A DNA stretch of 13,833 bases from positions 1 through 13,833 of the forward strand of contig WJJB01000212.1 in assembly GCA_014729935.1 (NCBI GenBank), in the 5' to 3' direction. Under the pieces are notes generated by a model. It was given only the letters and a program-made list of their open reading frames with translations, had not been told where the DNA came from and searched no databases. Of the stretch, positions 1-8,240 are shown in pieces (the stretch's first letter is position 1; each line of letters begins with the position of its first letter). Position numbers and translations under genes: made by a program. This DNA is from Candidatus Bathyarchaeota archaeon. Its GTDB lineage: Archaea; Asgardarchaeota; Lokiarchaeia; Sigyniarchaeales; Sigyniarchaeaceae.

Positions 1-3000
1 GTGCTGGGAGCCTTCCCGCAATCCCTCCACATCATTTTCAATGGTATCTTGAGGTCTTGTTTTAGTAAATATAGCCTTTTTCTTCCTCCTTTTCATTTTC
101 ACGATGATGAAAGAGAACACGGCGGACATCGCGATTAAAAGCAATGAGAGAAAGATCCACGTGAGTAATGGTGTTTCCCCGGGGTTGATGGGATCGCTCC
201 ACCAGCGGATTTCAACCCTGTCGGAATAACCATCACCATCGGTATCCTTCCGGGTTGGGTCTGTACCATGGCGGTTCAACTCCGACCAATCATCCAATCC
301 GTCGGCATCGGTATCCTTCCTGGTTGGATCGGTTCCAGCAGCGTATTCTTCGTTATTTTTTAAGCCATCGATGTCATCATCGAAATATGCATCAAGGGCA
401 TCGTTTGGATCCAACGCGTACCCGATTTCCCAACCATCCGGCATGGAATCGCCATCTGAATCGGCATCACCGGGATGCGTGTGATGGATGAGAATCTCCA
501 CTTCGTTTAATAACCCATCCCCGTCTGAATCAATGCCCGGATTGAAAACCTCTATGAAATCAACTCGCTGTAACGTATCTGTATCGTTATTCGCGTCAGT
601 TACCGTGAGGGTGATGGTATATTTTCCGCTGGAGTTGAATTGGTGCACCGCGATGCTGGTCGTCGCATTTTGGGTGCCATCACCGAAATTCCACTCGTAG
701 CTCGTGGGTAAATCACCTGGGGAACCCGTAAAATGAAACAGGGCTTGGGAGCCATTCAACAAAATTGTTGCATTAGCATTGAAATTCACAATAGGAATGT
801 TATCGATGACATTGATGAAGTTCGTTATTTGCAGGTGATCGGAATCCCCATTGGCATCTTGAACCGTCACCGAAACAGTATATTGGCCGGTGGCATTATA
901 TGCATGGATGGGGTTACGTAGCGTTGAATTGGCAGAGCCATCACCGAAATCCCACTCGAATGTTGCAGGAAGATCTCCTTCATTTCCAGTAAAGGTAAAG
1001 GTCACGTTTTGGAATGGAATCGGGGTTTCATCGTCCGCGGTAAACGAGCATGAGGGGAACAAGTTAGTCACCTGAATGTAATCAACGTGCTCAATCGTGC
1101 TTTCTTCTCCATCACGATCTGTGACCGTAAGAATTATCGCGAAACTTCCTGTTGTATTAAATTGGTGTGCCGGATTCTTGAGCGTGGAATTATTGCTACC
1201 ATCTCCAAAATCCCATTGAAATTGTTGCGGCGTATTACCAGGATTTCCAGTGAACGTGAACTGTACGAATCCATGGCTGATAATTTCAGTATCATTAGCC
1301 GTGAAATTGGCAAATGGAGATAAATCGGGCTCGTACATGTAAACAAGCGGGTTATGGTCGAATGCAGAGCTAGACTGGTTTAACCAATATGCATCCGACC
1401 ATCTGGTTCCATCATTTGTTGCTGATGGATAACGAGCTTCATAATCTGACCAGTAATTGCCATGCGTTCCATTATCCCACGTGGTTCCAGAGGCGATATT
1501 ATCTTGAAAAATTGCTTGAGATATGGAATTATTGATGAAATTATTCAGGAAGATGGTGTTATCGCTGGCATCGTGCTCAACCTGCATTCCAGTATAGTTA
1601 TTCATCTTGAAGGTATTTCTTGAGAAAGTACTTGATGATGCACCATATATCCAGCCACCAATGTTATTTCCGGTCGCATTGTTCATCATTACCTCGCAAT
1701 CCTCAGAATAATACAGCAAGAATCCAGCATCATTCCCCTGGAACGTGTTATTTCCCAAGGTAATGTTATCGGAGGAACTATAAAAGCCGTACACGGCATT
1801 TTCGCTGAAGGAACAATTTAAAACGTTCACATGGTTCCCTCCATATCCATAATACCCGTAATCATTAGTTTCAAATGCAGAACCCGAGATATTGAGGGAT
1901 GAACTCCCTGCTGAAAAAATACCCAATGAATTATCCGATGATGTGAAATTCGAGAAAGAAAGATCAATGCATGATGATAGGTACGCACCGTAGGAGCAAC
2001 CGTTCACCGTGGTATTATTCATGGTGTTATTGGCACAAGAAATCAAGATAATTCCCGATGAGGTGTTAGTGATTGTCATGTGATCAAGTATACCCCCAGT
2101 GCAATTCACGAGAATGATCTGTCCTGGACTGGTGAAATTACTTGAACGCAGGTTTTCCTCGTGGATAAAATAATATAATGGATTTCCATTCACGGTGTTA
2201 CTCGTGTTGATGCCATGGGATGCGCATTCAGCTAAAGAACCGGACAACCAGATGCCTGTATCATTGAACTGGTTAAAGGAGAGGTCCATGCTGTCACTCG
2301 CATCCAAGAATATACCATCCACACATGACGTGAGATTATTAAATTCCATCAATCCAGATCCAGTTTCACGACATTCAATGCCCCGCACGGCTTGATCAAC
2401 GCTATTGTTGGAAATCGTTATGTTTGATCCATAAACCACGAGAATCCCCACTGTCGTGTTACTGATGACGATCCCGGATAAGACTGAATCAAAGCAACCC
2501 ACGAGGATGACCTCACCTGCGCCTGAATAATTTGCTGGAACCAAGTTTGTTTCACCAACGAAATAGTAAACCGGATCGCCATTCACGGTATTACTCGTGG
2601 TGATATTATAGGTTGCACATTCTCCTAACGTGCCATCAACAGCCATGCTGCACCCATCCATTTGATTCCCTGTGAAGTTCATGTTCAAGCACTCATCAAT
2701 CATCACTGCTTCTTGGCAATTACTAAAGGAATTATTCGTGAGATTATTATTATCAGATGTGCTTACCAACAGCCCGTACCTCGTGCAATTCATGAAGGTG
2801 TTTTCCTGTAACTCGTTTAACATGGAATTATACATTTGCACGCCATAATTCCCACCGATTAAAGTATTGCTTGATACCACGCTATTAGTTCCAGAAATCA
2901 GGATGCCATTTATCAGGTTCCCCTTGCACGTGTTATTAGTGACATTCATGAAGCTAGAGCTGCTCCAAAAATAGATACCCGTAACGTCATTATCAAGCAC

Positions 3001-4263
3001 CGTGTTGTTTTCCACCACGTGATAGCTTGAGGATCTCATCACAATGCCATACCTACTATTATTTATGATTGAACAGTTGATGACATTATTTCCAACTGAA
3101 TCACGTAGAGAGATTCCGTCATAATTATATTTCACGGTGCAATTTTCTATGGTCAGGTTCGAGCAGTTATAGAAAAACATCGAACGGGAAGTCGTATTTT
3201 CAAGGGCACCCGAGACGGTGCAATTAATAATTTTCACGTGCTTGTCTATGTCGTGCATCTCGATGCAATAACTCGTGCCCCGAGCTGAAATCACGAGATT
3301 TTTAATCACATAAGGATCCCCCTCCGTTCCGGAACCTGTTTTTGTTGGAAAACTATCGAGCTCTGTGTTACCGTGTATGGTAAATGGATCATGGGACCCA
3401 ACGCTTACGAGAGGATACCCATCCTTGGAACTAGAGCTTCCATTGATTTCATACGGGACGTTCCAGATGAGCTCATCATTCGTCGCGTTGGTATATCTTG
3501 CCGTGTAGTTATCCCAGTAATTCCCGAAAATCCCGTTATCCCACGTGGTGCTGATTCCGTCGTCAAGCGCGTGTAATTTCCCATTTGTCTTGAATATGCA
3601 AAAGAAAACTTGATTGTTATTTGACCTGTCATCAATATTAATGCCATATTCAACGTTATCAGAAATATTGCACCTTTCAACTTTCGTGAGATTTGATATT
3701 TCCATTAAGACGCCCGTGTCTCCATTTTCAATGAAATCACAGTCAGTCACGTTCATTTTATCTGTTCCCAAGATCCAGACTCCAAGTTCATCATTTACCG
3801 AAACATTACATGAAATAACGTTGATATTTGATGCCTGCATGAATAACATACCATTATAATTTGATTGGATGGTGCATTCGGTAATATTCACGTTCGTACA
3901 ATTCTCCAACCGTACTCCCGAGTCAAAAATAAGAGATCCAGAGTTTTCCAAGGTGCAATTCGTGATGTTGAAGTATTTATTTGTGTTTTGGATGTGGATG
4001 CAAGAGCCGGACCCGCCCCCGGTAATCGAGAAATTATTGAATGAATATGGATACTCCATGGTTCCATTCATGGAGCTATTTCCAGCAAAAAACGCGTCGA
4101 GCTCATCATTTCCATCAATAGATATCTTTGAATGCGTTTCAGATCTTGTTATTACACCCTCATCAAGTATAGGATCAACTTTTTGAGAGATTAACGGGAT
4201 TCCAGCCACCATCATTAACGTGAAAAGTGATGTAAGCCACACGCACCCTGTCTTCCTTCTCAT
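1..4263 (-). CDS. Giant NosD beta-helix / PKD / calcium-repeat surface protein, C-terminus cut by window edge
   Basis: An uninterrupted frame of 1421 codons starts at the ATG at 4263 and leaves the window at base 1. Residues 1-27 look like a signal peptide: MRRK followed by a hydrophobic stretch. Residues about 50-980 are Asn/Cys/Gly-rich parallel beta-helix coils of the NosD/periplasmic copper-binding type. There are two helix blocks, each closed by a GNYW motif (GNYWDNY at 247-253, GNYWSDY at 935-941). Three PKD domains follow, with WDFGDG/WNFGDG cores at W1017, W1104 and W1191. DxDxDG calcium-type repeats occupy about 1245-1350. A transmembrane helix lies at about 1366-1391, followed by a KMKRRKKK stop-transfer and a cytoplasmic tail that is incomplete here. 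It is therefore probably a type I cell-surface protein exposed outside, a role in adhesion or S-layer-like coat being inferred. By hand count there are about 65 N-x-S/T sequons. No enzymatic motif was recognised. A signal peptide and promoter fit the chosen start. Confidence 0.93.
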   Translation of the reverse strand, partial: MRRKTGCVWLTSLFTLMMVAGIPLISQKVDPILDEGVITRSETHSKISIDGNDELDAFFAGNSSMNGTMEYPYSFNNFSITGGGSGSCIHIQNTNKYFNITNCTLENSGSLIFDSGVRLENCTNVNITECTIQSNYNGMLFMQASNINVISCNVSVNDELGVWILGTDKMNVTDCDFIENGDTGVLMEISNLTKVERCNISDNVEYGINIDDRSNNNQVFFCIFKTNGKLHALDDGISTTWDNGIFGNYWDNYTARYTNATNDELIWNVPYEINGSSSSKDGYPLVSVGSHDPFTIHGNTELDSFPTKTGSGTEGDPYVIKNLVISARGTSYCIEMHDIDKHVKIINCTVSGALENTTSRSMFFYNCSNLTIENCTVKYNYDGISLRDSVGNNVINCSIINNSRYGIVMRSSSYHVVENNTVLDNDVTGIYFWSSSSFMNVTNNTCKGNLINGILISGTNSVVSSNTLIGGNYGVQMYNSMLNELQENTFMNCTRYGLLVSTSDNNNLTNNSFSNCQEAVMIDECLNMNFTGNQMDGCSMAVDGTLGECATYNITTSNTVNGDPVYYFVGETNLVPANYSGAGEVILVGCFDSVLSGIVISNTTVGILVVYGSNITISNNSVDQAVRGIECRETGSGLMEFNNLTSCVDGIFLDASDSMDLSFNQFNDTGIWLSGSLAECASHGINTSNTVNGNPLYYFIHEENLRSSNFTSPGQIILVNCTGGILDHMTITNTSSGIILISCANNTMNNTTVNGCSYGAYLSSCIDLSFSNFTSSDNSLGIFSAGSSSLNISGSAFETNDYGYYGYGGNHVNVLNCSFSENAVYGFYSSSDNITLGNNTFQGNDAGFLLYYSEDCEVMMNNATGNNIGGWIYGASSSTFSRNTFKMNNYTGMQVEHDASDNTIFLNNFINNSISQAIFQDNIASGTTWDNGTHGNYWSDYEARYPSATNDGTRWSDAYWLNQSSSAFDHNPLVYMYEPDLSPFANFTANDTEIISHGFVQFTFTGNPGNTPQQFQWDFGDGSNNSTLKNPAHQFNTTGSFAIILTVTDRDGEESTIEHVDYIQVTNLFPSCSFTADDETPIPFQNVTFTFTGNEGDLPATFEWDFGDGSANSTLRNPIHAYNATGQYTVSVTVQDANGDSDHLQITNFINVIDNIPIVNFNANATILLNGSQALFHFTGSPGDLPTSYEWNFGDGTQNATTSIAVHQFNSSGKYTITLTVTDANNDTDTLQRVDFIEVFNPGIDSDGDGLLNEVEILIHHTHPGDADSDGDSMPDGWEIGYALDPNDALDAYFDDDIDGLKNNEEYAAGTDPTRKDTDADGLDDWSELNRHGTDPTRKDTDGDGYSDRVEIRWWSDPINPGETPLLTWIFLSLLLIAMSAVFSFIIVKMKRRKKKAIFTKTRPQDTIENDVEGLREGSQH
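538..1320 (-). repeat. Three tandem PKD domains, 261-bp period
   Basis: These encode residues about 982-1242 of the surface protein. The WDFGDG, WDFGDG and WNFGDG cores begin at residues 1017, 1104 and 1191, an exact 87-residue (261-bp) spacing. Each unit also has an FTGNxGD-like strand about 20 residues before the core. PKD domains are Ig-like extracellular spacer or binding modules. The equal period points to tandem duplication within the gene followed by divergence. Confidence 0.85.
2020..2229 (-). repeat. Beta-helix internal repeat, copy B
   Basis: Residues about 679-748 begin with ECASHG and continue through SNTVNGNPLYYF. This is the diverged partner of copy A, offset by 393 bp in the same frame, and marks a roughly 131-residue duplicated block of helix coils. 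Confidence 0.7.
2413..2622 (-). repeat. Beta-helix internal repeat, copy A
   Basis: Residues about 548-617 begin with ECATYN and continue through SNTVNGDPVYYF. They match copy B at 2020-2229, 131 residues further on, with roughly half the positions identical by eye. The NTVNGxPxYYF element recurs in archaeal NosD-type helices. Confidence 0.7.
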
Positions 4264-4320
4264 TGCGTATCAATACTCCATAATGGCATGACTTTTACAA
4301 ATGAAAACGCGCCTTGTATC

Positions 4321-4336
4321 CATATATTTCTTTTGC
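4321..4336 (-). promoter_or_regulatory. BRE/TATA promoter of the surface-protein gene
   Basis: On the minus strand this reads GCAAAAGAAATATATG: an A-rich BRE-like stretch followed by a TATATG box. Transcription would start near 4300, giving a leader of about 35-40 nt to the ATG at 4263. A weak GGAG (4276-4279) sits 12 nt before the start, farther than ideal. The surface-protein gene therefore probably has its own promoter, separate from the operon upstream. No clear T-run terminator is visible in the gap. Confidence 0.5.
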
Positions 4337-4365
4337 AGGTCTTTCCTAACTCTCCTTTTTTCATT

Positions 4366-5793
4366 TTAAAAGAGATTTCCAAGAAACACGCCAATGGTGG
4401 ATTTAATGAACCACCAGAATTCCGTGAGGGACCTGTATTGAAGGAGTAGTTTCAGAATCTTCACAGGTCGAAGGTAGAACGCCTTGTAAGAAAACCTAAA
4501 TGCTCGTTGAATATCTTCCGGGTGCAATTCCCAAATGGAAAAATTCACGGTGTTAATCGAGTACCCATCCAATGCTCTACCATCGTCGAGGAACGTCCCG
4601 TGTTTCCGTATCAGGTCATACATCTTCGTTCCTGGAAAGGGAAGAGATTTGAAAAATTGCGGGTAATCGAGGTCCAGGGCAATTGCAAAGTCGATAGTTT
4701 TCATCATGGAGTTAAAATCATCCATGGGATGTCCCAATATGAAAAAACCTCCAACTATCATCCCGTTTTCATGTAATATCTTCACGGCCTTGATAACCGC
4801 CCGCAGGTTCAAACCCTTGCCTATGGCGTGAACGATTTCCTGACACCCAGATTCGATTCCGAGGGATGCGGCATAGGTGCCTGCAGCCTTCAATTTCTTT
4901 CCAAGTCGTGGTGTTATGCGGTCCGCGCGGATGCCATTCGTGAATTTTATCATCAGGTTGAAGTCCTGCCGGATGATTTCATCAAGTATCTTTTCAGCAC
5001 GAGCCATGTCAAGGTTGAAACTATCATCAATGATGAATACTTCCCTCGTCCCGAAATTGTCGACAAGATACCTGATTTCTGACAGCACATTTTTCATCGA
5101 ACGCTTCCGGTATTTATATCCGTGAACGAGCTTCGTGCAATGAATGCAATCATAAGGGCATCCTCTCGTTGTCATGATGGGATAGAATGGTGCTCGCCGG
5201 TGTATGAAATGATATTTTCTTGATGATGGAAAAAGATCCCAAGCCGGAAAAGGCAATGAATCAAGATCTTCAATGAAAGGACGAGGCTCGGTCTTGAATA
5301 CAGGATTATCTCCTGTAGAGAAAACCAACCCCTGAATCTGTTTCCAGCGTTCCTTATCATTGACATGTTTGGCAAGCTCGACTATCGTCCGTTCACCTTC
5401 TCCAATTACAACAACATCTGCAATGTTATCTTCGAGCAGCATTTCATATTCCACGGAAGCCCACGGGCCACCCATCACGATAATGCACTCAGGGATCGCT
5501 CCACGCAGGTAACGAGCTGTCAAGATTGCCTTCCTGGAATTTGCTATATTCGTGGTGATTCCAATGAAATGGGGATTGAATTGCTTGACCCTCCCCGCTA
5601 AATTATTCAACCCAATATTTTCCGCCGCCGCGTCAATCACCTTAACTTGGTTGCCATCTTCCCTGAGCACCGCAGCCAGGTATGCCAAGCCAAGTGGAGG
5701 ATGAATTGGCGTGTTAATGTTTAATGGAATTCCAAGGTATATATTTGGAAAAACAAGGCATGCCTTCACTCTTCCATCACGAGCCTGCTTCAT
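4366..5793 (-). CDS. Cobalamin-binding-type radical SAM enzyme (1 of 3)
   Basis: The 475-residue protein has the class B (B12-binding plus radical SAM) layout. An N-terminal Rossmann-like B12 domain (about 10-150) contains HPPLGLAYLA, GGPW (108-111) and VIGEGERT (129-136). The radical SAM barrel follows, with the [4Fe-4S]/SAM triad C212, C216 and C219 in GCPYDCIHC. The barrel continues through an IIDDSF strand, a GIESG motif and GGFFILGHP. Such enzymes methylate unactivated carbons or rearrange rings. The substrate cannot be read from sequence. The domain lacks the DxHxxG cobalt ligand, as in many class B enzymes. Its B12 motif is unusual: GGPW replaces the GGPH of both paralogues. The C-terminus is hydrophobic (KILKLLLQYRS, then a Trp/Phe-rich segment), suggesting membrane contact. 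The ATG directly follows the upstream TAA, and a good Shine-Dalgarno site lies 7 nt before it. Confidence 0.9.
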   Translation of the reverse strand: MKQARDGRVKACLVFPNIYLGIPLNINTPIHPPLGLAYLAAVLREDGNQVKVIDAAAENIGLNNLAGRVKQFNPHFIGITTNIANSRKAILTARYLRGAIPECIIVMGGPWASVEYEMLLEDNIADVVVIGEGERTIVELAKHVNDKERWKQIQGLVFSTGDNPVFKTEPRPFIEDLDSLPFPAWDLFPSSRKYHFIHRRAPFYPIMTTRGCPYDCIHCTKLVHGYKYRKRSMKNVLSEIRYLVDNFGTREVFIIDDSFNLDMARAEKILDEIIRQDFNLMIKFTNGIRADRITPRLGKKLKAAGTYAASLGIESGCQEIVHAIGKGLNLRAVIKAVKILHENGMIVGGFFILGHPMDDFNSMMKTIDFAIALDLDYPQFFKSLPFPGTKMYDLIRKHGTFLDDGRALDGYSINTVNFSIWELHPEDIQRAFRFSYKAFYLRPVKILKLLLQYRSLTEFWWFIKSTIGVFLGNLF

Positions 5794-7281
5794 TTACCTA
5801 CTCACCACGAATTCAAGGAAACCGATGATCGCACGCATGTAATACTTGACCTGTGCCAAAGACCTGACCTTCAAGAGCATCCCAAGCACGTATCGCGGAT
5901 GGAACATGTATTTCTTGTACAAGTATTGTTGAATCCTAATTAATTCCTCCACGTTGAAGTTTTTTGTCCTCCAAGATGGTGTTCCATGAAAGAACTGGTA
6001 GGAGAAGAGATTTGCTTGGTCGATGAACAGGTTTTCCTCAAGAACGGTTTCATGAATTGCAGTACCGGGTAAAGGAACCACCACCGAGATGAAGAGATAA
6101 TCTGGTGTAATCTCCTTGATCAAGTGCCACGTGAGCTGAATATCTTCAATGGTTTCACTTGGAAATCCCACCATGAAGAATGCTTGGGTTTCAATCCCAA
6201 ATTTCCGGCATGATTTGAAGGCACCCATTATCACTTTCACGGAGATCCCCTTGTTGATTTTCTTCAACATCCGAGGGCTTCCACTCTCCACGCCAAAAGA
6301 GATTTTCGTGCAGCCTGCCCTAGCCATGATTTCAAGTAATCGATCATCCACGAGGGAAACACGGGTTTCACAATTCCACGTGATGTGTAGTTTTTCCTCC
6401 AAGATTCGCCTGCAAATTCTCACCGTGCGCCCCCTGGAAATCGTGAAATTGCTATCCCTGAATGTCACGTGCTCGATACCATATGTTTCCTTGATGAACT
6501 TGATTTCCTCGATGATATTTTCGATGGGAAAATAGCGTACCTTCCCTTCATGTACCACGTGAGCAGAACAGAAAGAACAATTGAAAGGACATCCCCTTTG
6601 AGTGAATATATTACCCGTTTTCTTGAAAATTCCTGGAGATTGCGGGTGGTCGAGATATTTATTGTAGGGTAGGAGATGCCGTGCCGGCATGGGAAGAATG
6701 GAGAGATCTTCTATCAATGCCCGGCTACCTGAAAATTGAATGGTGCCATCGATCGGATCCCTGAAATACAGGCCCCGCACCACATTCACATCTACCAAGC
6801 CGCCAGTTAAAAAGCGAATAAGATCCTCCAACGTTCTTTCACCTTCCCCGCATATCAGGTAATCAATGGCGGGGATGGATTCAAGTGTTTGAACGGGTAC
6901 CACGGTTGGATGGGGCCCACCAATTACAATCTTCGATCGTGGAGCGAGTTTCTTGAACCATGGTGCCATGAGTTCAATGGTAGGCATGTTCATCGTGACT
7001 GCTGTAAATCCAACCAGGTCTGGCTGGATTGCTTCCAGTTTAGTCCTAAGTCCATCAAGGCTCAAGGGGGCTACCTCCAAGTCCCACACGTGAATCTCCA
7101 AGGGGAAATCTTGATCTTTCAAGAAAACTTTTTCCAAATATCCCGCCAAGTATAATAAATTCAGTGGAGGAGTTACCCCGGAAGCACGTTCAAGCGTTCT
7201 CCTACTGGGAAACTGGGGTTTCACGAGCAGGAGATTGAATACCCGGCGGTCATCCTTGGATATATTATCTTGTGGCACCAT
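5794..7281 (-). CDS. Cobalamin-binding-type radical SAM enzyme (2 of 3)
   Basis: This is a 495-residue class B radical SAM protein. The B12-binding domain (about 15-160) shows VTPPLNLLYLAGYL, IGGPHPTVVP (120-129) and CGEGERT (144-150). The radical SAM triad is C231, C235 and C238 in GCPFNCSFC. It is followed by the barrel with ITWNCETR, a FGVESGS SAM-binding strand and MVGFPSE. No DxHxxG cobalt ligand is present. The C-terminus has a basic/hydrophobic tail (FHPRYVLGMLLKVRS, then AIIGFLEFVV) like its neighbours, pointing to a membrane-bound or lipid-linked substrate. A methyltransferase or carbon-skeleton enzyme is likely, with the substrate unknown. It is the middle gene of the UbiA operon: the upstream TGA abuts its ATG and the next gene's ATG abuts its TAA. 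No clear Shine-Dalgarno sequence precedes it, so reinitiation after the UbiA stop is plausible. Confidence 0.9.
   Translation of the reverse strand: MVPQDNISKDDRRVFNLLLVKPQFPSRRTLERASGVTPPLNLLYLAGYLEKVFLKDQDFPLEIHVWDLEVAPLSLDGLRTKLEAIQPDLVGFTAVTMNMPTIELMAPWFKKLAPRSKIVIGGPHPTVVPVQTLESIPAIDYLICGEGERTLEDLIRFLTGGLVDVNVVRGLYFRDPIDGTIQFSGSRALIEDLSILPMPARHLLPYNKYLDHPQSPGIFKKTGNIFTQRGCPFNCSFCSAHVVHEGKVRYFPIENIIEEIKFIKETYGIEHVTFRDSNFTISRGRTVRICRRILEEKLHITWNCETRVSLVDDRLLEIMARAGCTKISFGVESGSPRMLKKINKGISVKVIMGAFKSCRKFGIETQAFFMVGFPSETIEDIQLTWHLIKEITPDYLFISVVVPLPGTAIHETVLEENLFIDQANLFSYQFFHGTPSWRTKNFNVEELIRIQQYLYKKYMFHPRYVLGMLLKVRSLAQVKYYMRAIIGFLEFVVSR
5801..5806 (-). promoter_or_regulatory. Shine-Dalgarno site for the radical SAM gene at 4366-5793
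   Basis: GGTGAG on the minus strand lies 7 nt before the ATG at 5793, inside the last codons of the upstream gene. Because the upstream TAA abuts the ATG, this supports both the start choice and translational coupling. Confidence 0.6.
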
Positions 7282-8166
7282 TCAAGGATACACTAGAAGT
7301 ACCAGATATAATACTATAATGGATACCGTGCAAGCAACCACCTTCCAGTTTTTCAAGGTTTTCCAAAGGAAAATACCTGTTTCAGGTTTTTCTTTCGTGA
7401 TACGCAGCACCTCGTAAAGCAAGAATACGAAAAACGGGTACGTGCTAGCTAGCAAGTAATCATTGAAGGTATCATTAAAGATCACGTACATTAAATAGTA
7501 AACAGCAATAAGAACACCGAAAAAGATGGATAATTTCTCGCATCGTCGATGGGAGTAATACTTGTAGTTTTCCCTGAATTTTACCGCCTTTTCTTCACCG
7601 AGTATTCCTAGTATTGACCTTTTCTTGATGAATGCGAGAAACAAGGCAATGAATGCAATGGGAAGCACGTTTAGCAAGTTGGGTTGTCTTCCAATGACAT
7701 AATAACCTGAAAACATCCTTGACACGTAAATAGCAGAGAGAACCGAGACATCAGCAATTATTACCTTTTTAAGTCCAAAGTTATATGCCTGACCGAGCAC
7801 CGATATTCCCAAGGTGAACAGGAACAATGTGGGGGTAAGCAGTGCACTTAACACGAGCGCGGGAACCAGTAAAGCCATGAAGGTTATAATCACCGTGTTT
7901 TTCTCAAGATGAACGTTGGATTGCTTGATTTCATTTTCAATATCATTCCTCCTATCTAGGAAATCGTTCACGATGTAATTTGAGGATGAAACAAGGCTTA
8001 AAGCCAGAAATGCGACAATACATCTTAAAACCAATAATAGATCATCAAGTAGCAATCGCTCGAATACCAATCCCAAGAAAACCAACAGGTTCTTGTACCA
8101 TTGGTTGACGCGAAGTTTTTGAATAAGAAGCTTGACGTGCGACATGAAGTCTTTGCAACGGGGCAT
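7282..8166 (-). CDS. UbiA-family prenyltransferase, polyprenyl-phosphate phosphoribosyltransferase-like
   Basis: The 294-residue polytopic membrane protein has about 8 hydrophobic helices. Near its N-terminus it carries LRVNQWYKNLLVF, the xxxQWxKNLxxF signature of the decaprenyl-phosphate phosphoribosyltransferase branch of UbiA. The first Asp motif is NDFLDRRND (about residues 67-75). The second cytosolic loop region is YNFGLKKVIIADVSVLSAIY, followed by SRMFSGYYV. The FLAFIKKRSIL segment also matches that branch. Family members transfer 5-phosphoribose from PRPP to polyprenyl phosphate, giving a membrane ribose or arabinose donor. That activity is inferred here, and other UbiA substrates remain possible. 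The ATG at 8166 was chosen. A TTG at 8196 would add 10 residues, and an ATG at 8145 would shorten the protein by 7. It is first in a three-gene operon, and its TGA directly abuts the next ATG. Confidence 0.85.
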   Translation of the reverse strand: MPRCKDFMSHVKLLIQKLRVNQWYKNLLVFLGLVFERLLLDDLLLVLRCIVAFLALSLVSSSNYIVNDFLDRRNDIENEIKQSNVHLEKNTVIITFMALLVPALVLSALLTPTLFLFTLGISVLGQAYNFGLKKVIIADVSVLSAIYVSRMFSGYYVIGRQPNLLNVLPIAFIALFLAFIKKRSILGILGEEKAVKFRENYKYYSHRRCEKLSIFFGVLIAVYYLMYVIFNDTFNDYLLASTYPFFVFLLYEVLRITKEKPETGIFLWKTLKNWKVVACTVSIIVLYLVLLVYP

Positions 8167-8240
8167 GATAGTATCTCTTGAAAAGGTCTTTCTCAAGATG
8201 GCTAATAATACCTTGAATAAATCATTTAAACTCCGATGCT

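Noticed and set aside
255..1346. Several short open frames on both strands in the left third
   Set aside because: All overlap the continuous minus-strand frame coding for PKD and calcium repeats.
3869..4186. Plus-strand 105-codon open frame
   Set aside because: It is opposite the signal-peptide end of the surface-protein gene, with no start signals and low-information sequence.
1..4263. CRISPR-like or DNA-level repeat array
   Set aside because: The repetition is at protein level (beta-helix coils, PKD). There are no identical short repeats with regular unique spacers.
6149..6535. Plus-strand 128-codon open frame
   Set aside because: It is antisense to an intact cobalamin radical SAM gene, and its composition fits a shadow frame.
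8202..8225. Seven-codon upstream open frame in the UbiA leader
   Set aside because: It starts with ATG and ends in TAG but may lie partly upstream of the transcription start. It is too short to support without expression data.
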